Of a stretch of 64,000 nucleotides of DNA, positions 58,249 to 64,000 are shown one piece after another; within the stretch, counting starts at the first letter, position 1, and each line of letters opens with the position of its first letter. The notes under the pieces are model-generated. The model did not search any database. It saw only the letters and a list, made by a program, of their open reading frames with translations, and was not told the origin of the DNA. The translations under genes were made by a program, and so were the position numbers. Source of the DNA: Fimbriimonadaceae bacterium (GTDB taxonomy: Bacteria; Armatimonadota; Fimbriimonadia; Fimbriimonadales; Fimbriimonadaceae); contig JAIBBE010000220.1 in the NCBI GenBank assembly GCA_019694835.1, positions 62,001 through 126,000 of the forward strand, given 5' to 3'.

Positions 58249-59631
58249 CTAGGCGATCTGGCCGGATAGTCCCCAAAGGTGCGAAGCCGTCGCTTCCACT
58301 TGGACCAACTGCCCAACGAGATCGGGTGAACCGGGGAAGTGCATCATCCTGAACTCGCGGCTGTAACCCTTGAGAAGATCGGGGTTCTTGGGTGAACGAC
58401 CTTCCACCAAAACCTCGAAGGTCTTGCCGATACAGGCTGCGTTACGCCTTAAGGTCATCTCATTTTGGACGTCCACCAGGCGTTTCAGCCGCTCGTGTTT
58501 AACGGCGTAGGGCAGTTGCTCCATTTCGGCTGCCGGAGTTCCGGGGCGCGTGCTGTAGATGAACATGTACGCGCCGTCGAACTGGGCTTTACGCACCATG
58601 TCGAGGGTGTGACCGAACTGCTCTTCGGTCTCCCCTGGGAAGCCGACGATGATGTCGGTGGTGATGCCGATGTGAGGGACTGCCTTGCGCAGGTCGTCGA
58701 CGATCTGAAGAAAGCTCTCGGGCGTGTATTGTCGTTTCATGGCGCGGAGCATTTCCGCGTCGCCGGATTGAAGCGGCAGATGGACGTGTTCCATCACCGG
58801 CGGGCAGTCACGAATGGTCTCGATCAGATCGGCACGAAAATCTCGTGGGTAGGGGCTCGTATAGCGAATCCGTTTGAGGCTAGGAATCTCGCTGAGCTGC
58901 CAGAGCAGTTTTGAGAACGGAACGCGACCTTCCATGAGGTTCTTGCCGTAGCTATTGACCGTTTGGCCAAGCAACGTAATCTCTCGGGTGCCGAGTTCAA
59001 CCAAACGGTTAACTTCTTCAACGATATCCGAGGTTGGCCTGCTTCTCTCTCGTCCCCGAGTCGTTGGCACGATACAGAACGTGCAAAACTTGTCGCAGCC
59101 GTATTGAATCGGGACGAAGGCTTTGAGTTTGGTCGTCCGTTCGACATTGCGCTGCGGAATATCGGTGACGACCGCGCCTTTCCGTTCAGGAAGCTCGAGC
59201 CGCTTCTGGAATCTTCGAAGCTGAAGCGCCTCTTCCACCAAACCCGGAATCTCGCTGATTTGCGCGGTGCCGATGACGAAATCGACATGGGGGGCGCGCC
59301 TGCGAATCTCATCGGCACGAATCTGGGACATGCATCCGCACACGCCAAGGATGACGTCCGGCCGCTGTTTCTTGAGGGGAACGAGTTCGCCGAGCAGCGA
59401 GAAGGCTTTGTCCTCCGGCTTCTTCCGAACGCTGCAGGTGTTGAGCAGGATCACCTGTGCTTCGTGGAGGGAGGACGCTGGCTGGAAGCCAATGCCCTGC
59501 AGATACAGCCCCATTTGCTCGCTGTCCTCCTCGTTCATCTGGCACCCCCAGGTCTGCACGAAGTACGTCCCGCGAACCGTTTGGGTGCGCGGGCGGGCGA
59601 GATCGAACGGGCGGATCAGGGTATCGGCCAC
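58249..59631 (-). CDS. miaB: tRNA-2-methylthio-N6-isopentenyladenosine synthase MiaB
   Basis: 460 residues, radical-SAM methylthiotransferase. N-terminal cluster domain (TWGCQMNEEDSEQMG; NTCSVRKKPEDKAFS; GVCGCMSQ), radical-SAM CxxxCxxC in YGCDKFCTFCIVPTTRGRER, and a C-terminal TRAM domain (VEGRSPKNPDLLKGYSR). It modifies A37 of tRNAs reading UNN codons. GTG start with TACACT 8 nt upstream. 21 bases after lpxD, same strand. Confidence 0.95.
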   Translation of the reverse strand: MADTLIRPFDLARPRTQTVRGTYFVQTWGCQMNEEDSEQMGLYLQGIGFQPASSLHEAQVILLNTCSVRKKPEDKAFSLLGELVPLKKQRPDVILGVCGCMSQIRADEIRRRAPHVDFVIGTAQISEIPGLVEEALQLRRFQKRLELPERKGAVVTDIPQRNVERTTKLKAFVPIQYGCDKFCTFCIVPTTRGRERSRPTSDIVEEVNRLVELGTREITLLGQTVNSYGKNLMEGRVPFSKLLWQLSEIPSLKRIRYTSPYPRDFRADLIETIRDCPPVMEHVHLPLQSGDAEMLRAMKRQYTPESFLQIVDDLRKAVPHIGITTDIIVGFPGETEEQFGHTLDMVRKAQFDGAYMFIYSTRPGTPAAEMEQLPYAVKHERLKRLVDVQNEMTLRRNAACIGKTFEVLVEGRSPKNPDLLKGYSREFRMMHFPGSPDLVGQLVQVEATASHLWGLSGQIA

Positions 59632-59652
59632 GGGTACTCAGTGTACCGCTGG

Positions 59653-60681
59653 TTACGGCTCCAGCTTGGACAGCCGGGCTTCTAACTCCTTGATGCGGTC
59701 CAGGAGTTCGGGGAGGCGGCGCTGGAGAACGAGGAGACGGAGGGCTTCTTTGGCCGGGGTTGCTGGTGTTCCGAAGTACTCCCCTGGCTCGGTGACGGAT
59801 TTCATAATGCCGGTGCGTCCGGCGAGCATGACGTCGTCGCCGACCTCGGTGTGGTCATTGATCGCCACCTGACCGCCCATCATGACCCGCTTGCCGATCC
59901 GAACGCTGCCGCTGATGCCGGTTAACGCCGCGATCACGGTGTGCTCATCGATTTCAACGTTATGGCCGACCTGAACGAGGTTGTCGAGTTTCACCCCATC
60001 GGCAACGACCGTATCGCCGCACGTCGCGCGGTCGATGCAGACATTCGCCCCGATTTCGACATCGGCGCCGATCTGAACACCACCGACCTGGGGCACCTTC
60101 GATCGCTTCTTTCCGTCCCAGAAGTAGCCGAACCCGTCAGCGCCGATGACGGTGCCGCTGTGGATAATCGTGCGAGCACCCACCGTGACCTCTTGAATCA
60201 GGGTTACCCGGGGCAGAAGCACAGCATCTTCACCCACTTCGCAGTCTTGACCCACGTAGCAAAACGCATGAACCCTCGCACCGGCCCTAATTTCGGCTCC
60301 CGGGCCGATCACGGCGTAGGGACCGATGCTTGCCGATGGGTCGATGGTGGCGGCTGGATCAACGATCGCCGTCGGGTGGGTCCCCGCTTCGAGAGGGACG
60401 GGCCGAACGTGAAGGGCCAGCAACATGCCAAACGCGACACGAGGCATGGCGACTCGAATCGCGGGCTTTTTCGTCATCATCTCGTCGGTGACGAGAACGG
60501 CACCGACACCAGATTCCTCGACCCGGCCCAGATACCGCTCATTCTCGGCAAACGTGATGCCAAGGGGGTCATCCGAGCCAGCGGGGACGGGCCGCGACAA
60601 GGGGATGTCGGGTCCGTCGGCACGGCCTCCAATCCGCTCAGCAAGTGTCGTCAGAGTCCAGTTCGGGTTCCTTTGCGCCAT
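59653..60681 (-). CDS. lpxD: UDP-3-O-acylglucosamine N-acyltransferase
   Basis: 342 residues. N-terminal uridine-binding domain (DDPLGITFAENERYLG) followed by a left-handed beta-helix of hexapeptide repeats (IDPSASIGPYAVIGPGAEI; GTVIGADGFGYFWDG) and a helical C-terminus. It adds the N-linked acyl chain in lipid A synthesis, so the host makes an LPS-type outer membrane. It overlaps the end of the upstream lipoprotein gene by 31 bases. Confidence 0.94.
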   Translation of the reverse strand: MAQRNPNWTLTTLAERIGGRADGPDIPLSRPVPAGSDDPLGITFAENERYLGRVEESGVGAVLVTDEMMTKKPAIRVAMPRVAFGMLLALHVRPVPLEAGTHPTAIVDPAATIDPSASIGPYAVIGPGAEIRAGARVHAFCYVGQDCEVGEDAVLLPRVTLIQEVTVGARTIIHSGTVIGADGFGYFWDGKKRSKVPQVGGVQIGADVEIGANVCIDRATCGDTVVADGVKLDNLVQVGHNVEIDEHTVIAALTGISGSVRIGKRVMMGGQVAINDHTEVGDDVMLAGRTGIMKSVTEPGEYFGTPATPAKEALRLLVLQRRLPELLDRIKELEARLSKLEP

Positions 60682-61919
60682 ACGATGAATTCTTGGGTCG
60701 CATTCCTTGCGCCCTCGGCCTTTGTGGCAAGCCGATAGCCGTTGATGGAAAGCCAGATCTTCAGTTCGTCCTGAAGCTGCTTGGTCTGGACGGATTTCCA
60801 GTCTGGAAACTTTGGTTTGGGAGTCCCGATTGGGATCGGCGGTGCTTTGACCGTCGCGGTGGCCGACGGCTGAGCAGGCAGGTGGCCGGTGACGCCGAGC
60901 GCGGTCAATCCCGGACCCTCGCCATCGCTGTCGAGTACTTCCTTTGCCTTTTCCTTGGCTTCCGCGATCAGGCGGTCCTGCTTTTGGACAAACTCGACAT
61001 CGACTTGGGCGAGCTTCTGACGATAGTCAGAGTTGGCCGAATCCAACGTCGCATTGAAGTCGTTCCAGAACATGCTGCTCAGGTTGTCGAGGGTCTCGCG
61101 AAGCATCTTCGCGCGCTCGAATCGGCGGACCGCCGTCCGGTCCAGAGCATCGGGCTGACGGCGTGACTCGGGGTCGGGATCGGGAAATCCGACCGTCTCG
61201 GCAAGGCGCAGTCGAAACACCCCTGCCGGCTCAGCGTAGGTTTCGAAAATGCCCCGTGCCCCGTCATAGACGGAGTCAAGGCTTTCGTTGTAGCCCGGGA
61301 GGAGGGCGGCTTTGGCAAGGTCTGCTTCGCGCTTGGCGTCGGCCTTGGCGGCCTCAAAGAGGCGATTTTCGATCTCGCGCAGTGCCCGCTCCCTGTTCTT
61401 CTCACGGATCTCGCGTGCCTGGTCCAGACTCTCTTGGGCTGCACCCATGTACAGGGAGCTTGCGGGGAGTGCAGGGAGGACTTCAATGCTAGAAAGTCCA
61501 GGGCCTGAATTCAGGCTTTGGCCCGTGGAGGGAGCCGAGACCGATTCCATTTGCACGGCTGCGAGGTCGACGTAAACCGGTTGGGGCTTGCTAGCACAAC
61601 CAGCAAGCCCCAGGGTGGCGATCAGGATCAGCGCAAAGGAGATCTCGAGTCCAGCAATAAGACGGATCCAATCGTACCGCTGACATTCTGCCGGCACCGA
61701 ATACGGAGGATCTGCGCGGGAAGGCTGGCGTCCGGAGCATCCATCCGTGGGAGGATGGATGCATAGGTCAACTTTGGATATGCGAGGCTCCAGTTTGACG
61801 GTGGAAGGTGCCTCCAGATCTTGCCAGTGAGAAGCTAGTGGGACGTTCCTATGCATCCATCCTCCCACGGATGGATGCTCCGGACGCCGGCAGGTTGCCA
61901 GCGGTACGTTCGCGATCAC
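60651..61919 (-). CDS. Lipoprotein of the bamA-lpxD cluster, N-terminus rebuilt by repeats
   Basis: Up to 422 residues from a GTG that overlaps the ompH stop (GTGA). The lipobox LGLAGC is at residues 103-108, behind a hydrophobic stretch, and everything before about residue 82 is encoded by family B and E palindromes. Either this long pre-signal region is real or translation starts at the GTG at 61697, inside a family B repeat. There is no ATG closer to the lipobox. The mature part is long charged helices (REKNRERALREIENRLFEAA; DVEFVQKQDRLIAEAKEKAK), resembling the Skp-like protein next door. An outer-membrane assembly role is inferred from context. Confidence 0.65.
   Translation of the reverse strand: MIANVPLATCRRPEHPSVGGWMHRNVPLASHWQDLEAPSTVKLEPRISKVDLCIHPPTDGCSGRQPSRADPPYSVPAECQRYDWIRLIAGLEISFALILIATLGLAGCASKPQPVYVDLAAVQMESVSAPSTGQSLNSGPGLSSIEVLPALPASSLYMGAAQESLDQAREIREKNRERALREIENRLFEAAKADAKREADLAKAALLPGYNESLDSVYDGARGIFETYAEPAGVFRLRLAETVGFPDPDPESRRQPDALDRTAVRRFERAKMLRETLDNLSSMFWNDFNATLDSANSDYRQKLAQVDVEFVQKQDRLIAEAKEKAKEVLDSDGEGPGLTALGVTGHLPAQPSATATVKAPPIPIGTPKPKFPDWKSVQTKQLQDELKIWLSINGYRLATKAEGARNATQEFIVWRKGTRTGL
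61674..61908. repeat. Family B and E repeats at the 5' end of the lipoprotein gene
   Basis: Family B at 61674-61696, family E palindromes (CATCCATCC..GGATGGATG) near 61738-61763 and 61850-61877, and an inverted family B at about 61886-61908. The four elements form a nested inverted pair around about 85 bp. All of it is open in the lipoprotein frame. Confidence 0.8.
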
Positions 61920-62560
61920 TTATTGGCATTCATCTGTTTGACGACCGCATCGGTGACATCGTTAGCCGAGTACGGCGCCACGTTGCTTTCCAAAACGACC
62001 GCGAAGCCTTGGGCTTTTCCGACCTGGGCCAATGCGGCCTTAGCCTTCTCGATGGTTTCCTGCTGGAGCTTCTGCTGGAGGGTCGTCAAGTCTTCGGTGA
62101 AATCTCCGTTCCACTGCTCCAAAACGCCACCCATCATTTGGGCTCGCTTGGCGAATTCGTCAAGCTGCTTCTTCTCGTCCTCCGTCAGGGCTGAGCCCTT
62201 TTGGGAGAGTTCGTTGCGTTTCTTGTCGGCAGCGATGACTTCCTGCTTCACCCTCTCGAGTTCGGCTTTTTCGGGTTCAGTCGGGGTTGCCTTGAGCGTT
62301 AGATCACGAATCTTTTGGGCCTGTTCGGGGGTGAGGACCTTGTAGGTTCGCACGAAATCTACCAGGCCTTTGCGGGCGTTGACGGCGGCGTTGAGTTGGG
62401 CGGTATTCGCCTGTCCAAGCTGGCTTTGCTGGATGCACTTGTTCAGGTCAACCGTCCCCATCTTTTCGCCTGCGCCCTGAAAACCGGTGACCGCAGCGGC
62501 CCCCACGATAATGGCCGCGACCAGCCAGCCGAGTCTGTTCCACTTGAAGTTATTCTGCAT
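61916..62560 (-). CDS. ompH: OmpH/Skp-like periplasmic chaperone
   Basis: 214 residues. An N-terminal membrane or signal segment (LGWLVAAIIVGAAAVTG) precedes VDLNKCIQQSQLGQANTAQL, the OmpH start. A long amphipathic helical hairpin (EKAELERVKQEVIAADKKRN) follows, with a C-terminal strand (GFAVVLESNVAPYSANDVTD). It would hold outer-membrane proteins on the way to BamA. The ATG follows AAGGAAC. Confidence 0.87.
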   Translation of the reverse strand: MQNNFKWNRLGWLVAAIIVGAAAVTGFQGAGEKMGTVDLNKCIQQSQLGQANTAQLNAAVNARKGLVDFVRTYKVLTPEQAQKIRDLTLKATPTEPEKAELERVKQEVIAADKKRNELSQKGSALTEDEKKQLDEFAKRAQMMGGVLEQWNGDFTEDLTTLQQKLQQETIEKAKAALAQVGKAQGFAVVLESNVAPYSANDVTDAVVKQMNANK

Positions 62561-62608
62561 GTTGTTCCTTGTTTCTTCTTACGAGCGGAGATGCTAGTTC
62601 ACCCCGCT

Positions 62609-62681
62609 ACCTCTCCCCCAACCCCTCTCCTCCGCCACGGAGTGCCATGGATCGCCAAGACTACCGGCCGCAGGAGAGGGG
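62609..62681 (+). repeat. Family A element between bamA and ompH
   Basis: Arms ACCTCTCCCCCAACCCC and CGCAGGAGAGGGG around a 27-bp core. Unlike the copies inside genes, it lies antisense to the flanking genes. Confidence 0.88.
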
Positions 62682-62688
62682 AGCCGAG

Positions 62689-64000
62689 TTAGAAACTGCC
62701 TCCTATCGTAAAGTGAGTACGGTTTCCACCCTGCTGGTTGAAGCCGAAGTCAATGCGAATTGCTCCGAGCGGCGTCTTAAACCCAATCCCCAGACCGTAG
62801 CCCATGTAGAATTTGGGGTCTTTGTTCTGAGTGAAGTCGTTGATCGTTCCGTAGCCACCCCAGGCTCCGCCGTAGTCGATGAACGGAATGATGTTGAACG
62901 TCTTCTGGATCGGGAATCGGTACTCGAGCGAGGTCACGAACTGCTGCTTGCCCCAGAAACGCTGGTCGCTGTAGCCGCGCAAGGAGTCAGCGCCACCCAC
63001 GAAGAACTGCTCGAAGAAGGGCACCGTGCCGCTAATGTAGCCGTAGCGGGCGCGGTATGCGATGACATGCCGTGGTGTGTCGATCGGTTTGTCCTTCGGC
63101 GGCCGCTTGCTGAAGAACGCCTTGTATTCGATGGTGTTGCGAACGAACGAATGGCGTCCCAGCACGTCGGTCACGTCGCCGACGTCGCCGCCGATCTTCG
63201 TGATGTTCGAAAGGGCGGGTTCGATGAGCAGACGCCAGTAGTCACCCTCTGCAGGATCAAGGGGAACGTCGCGCCGGTCACGAGTCAGGCCGAGACTAAG
63301 GACGCCGAGTTCGCCGTCTTGCTGGATGTAGTTGGTCGAACCGGTCTGCTGAAGGTTGATCGTCTTGATCGACTCGAACGTGGCCCCGATGCTGCCCGAC
63401 CAGTCGTTCCCAAAGGGTCGACCAAAGGCCACCGAACCACCCGTGCGGCGCTCATCGAACCGCTGGTCGCCGTTGGGCGAGTCCTGCGAGCCGATGCCGA
63501 TGCCGTTGAAGTAGCTGTTGACCCGCGAATAAGCACGAAGGGCCATCGAGGTCTCTCGCGAGTCCATGAACGGATTGATGTAATCGAGACTCACGCTCGC
63601 GCCCGCTCCCCCGGTGTCTTGGGTGAAGGTCACACCGGTGGTTTGGCCGGTGCCGTTGAAGTTCGTGTCCGAGTATCGGATCGAACCGGCAAGGCGACTC
63701 CGGGGGTCTAGAGAAAGGCCGACACCGATCTGGGCGGTGCGCGCCTCCTTGAAGTCCATCAAGAGGTCGAACTTACCGATTTCGTCGGTTTGCCTCGTCT
63801 TGGCTTCGATCGACTCGAACCACTGGGTGCTCTCCAAGCGGCGGCGATCGATGATCCAGGTTTCCTCGTTGAAGGCTTTGCCCGGCTTGGTCTTCATGAG
63901 TCGGCGCACGACGCTCGGTCTCGTTCGGGTCAGACCCTGAAGGAGAATGTCGTTGACCGCTCGTTCGACCACGACGAGGTTAAGGGTATTCGGCGAGTCG
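62689..64000 (-). CDS. bamA: BamA/Omp85 outer-membrane assembly protein, C-terminal part
   Basis: The gene runs off the right edge; the frame is open to the last base, so the start and most POTRA domains are missing. The visible part has the end of a POTRA domain (KPGKAFNEETWIIDRRRLES) and the 16-strand barrel. It includes the loop-6 motif SLRGYSDQRFWG, the substrate-lid signature of Omp85 proteins, and a terminal strand ending in aromatic Phe (THFTIGGSF). With ompH and lpxD downstream it forms the conserved outer-membrane biogenesis cluster. Confidence 0.93.
   Translation of the reverse strand, partial: DSPNTLNLVVVERAVNDILLQGLTRTRPSVVRRLMKTKPGKAFNEETWIIDRRRLESTQWFESIEAKTRQTDEIGKFDLLMDFKEARTAQIGVGLSLDPRSRLAGSIRYSDTNFNGTGQTTGVTFTQDTGGAGASVSLDYINPFMDSRETSMALRAYSRVNSYFNGIGIGSQDSPNGDQRFDERRTGGSVAFGRPFGNDWSGSIGATFESIKTINLQQTGSTNYIQQDGELGVLSLGLTRDRRDVPLDPAEGDYWRLLIEPALSNITKIGGDVGDVTDVLGRHSFVRNTIEYKAFFSKRPPKDKPIDTPRHVIAYRARYGYISGTVPFFEQFFVGGADSLRGYSDQRFWGKQQFVTSLEYRFPIQKTFNIIPFIDYGGAWGGYGTINDFTQNKDPKFYMGYGLGIGFKTPLGAIRIDFGFNQQGGNRTHFTIGGSF

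Overview
The window looks like ordinary chromosome from a high-GC, diderm, LPS-bearing, non-proteobacterial bacterium. The best guess is Armatimonadota (Fimbriimonadia-like), inferred from gene flavour: PA14/sorbosone-dehydrogenase/ThuA/DUF1080 proteins, DUF5107, YngK-type glycosidase, dockerin-tailed secreted proteins, paired amidohydrolases, and lpxD/ompH/bamA. No rRNA was seen to confirm this. Planctomycete- or Verrucomicrobia-like lineages are the alternatives.

Layout. 1-3258: end of a probable M14 carboxypeptidase, deoC, recN. 3.6-8.7 kb: secreted arabinofuranosidase-like glycosidase, ANTAR response regulator, cyclophilin, sugar nucleotidyltransferase, tatD. 8.8-13.2 kb: an overlapping operon of a SecD-P1-like membrane protein, three related lipoproteins and rodA. 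13.3-19.1 kb: YbjN-like protein, tRNA-Lys, an Ig-TM-Ig membrane protein, a receiver protein, a methyltransferase, ftsZ with a strong terminator, and a HepT/MntA toxin-antitoxin pair. 19.3-22.8 kb: TfoX-like, pabA/trpG, maf, OsmC, tpiA, thioesterase. 22.9-25.9 kb: accessory stretch with a repeat array, a small gene and a low-GC OLD-family ATPase/TOPRIM gene. 25.9-31.2 kb: aquaporin, TSUP transporter, small-alarmone-hydrolase-like HD protein, deacetylase, TPR protein. 31.2-35.3 kb: three amidohydrolase domains in two overlapping genes. 35.3-48.4 kb: repeat-rich region with DUF5107 protein, PQQ-like propeller, GNAT, TerC, DinB, HDOD, a YngK-like glycosidase and a 1091-residue four-domain secreted protein. 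48.5-58.2 kb: S10 and M28 peptidases, nitrilase, GNAT, parB, parA, dockerin protein, thioesterase, Rieske oxygenase. 58.2-64 kb: miaB and the outer-membrane cluster lpxD, lipoprotein, ompH, bamA (running right to left).

Two signals run through the window. (1) Several families of short palindromic repeats lie in gaps and also, in frame, inside at least four genes. The most extreme case is five 135-bp units (45 codons each) between the signal segment and catalytic domain of the glycosidase at 42807-45134. (2) At least eleven genes have a TANNNT-like -10 box ending 5-6 nt before the start codon, the layout expected of leaderless mRNAs. The best candidate for something undescribed is the in-frame palindromic element family, which has constant arms around a 26-29 bp variable core and always lies sense-oriented when inside a gene.
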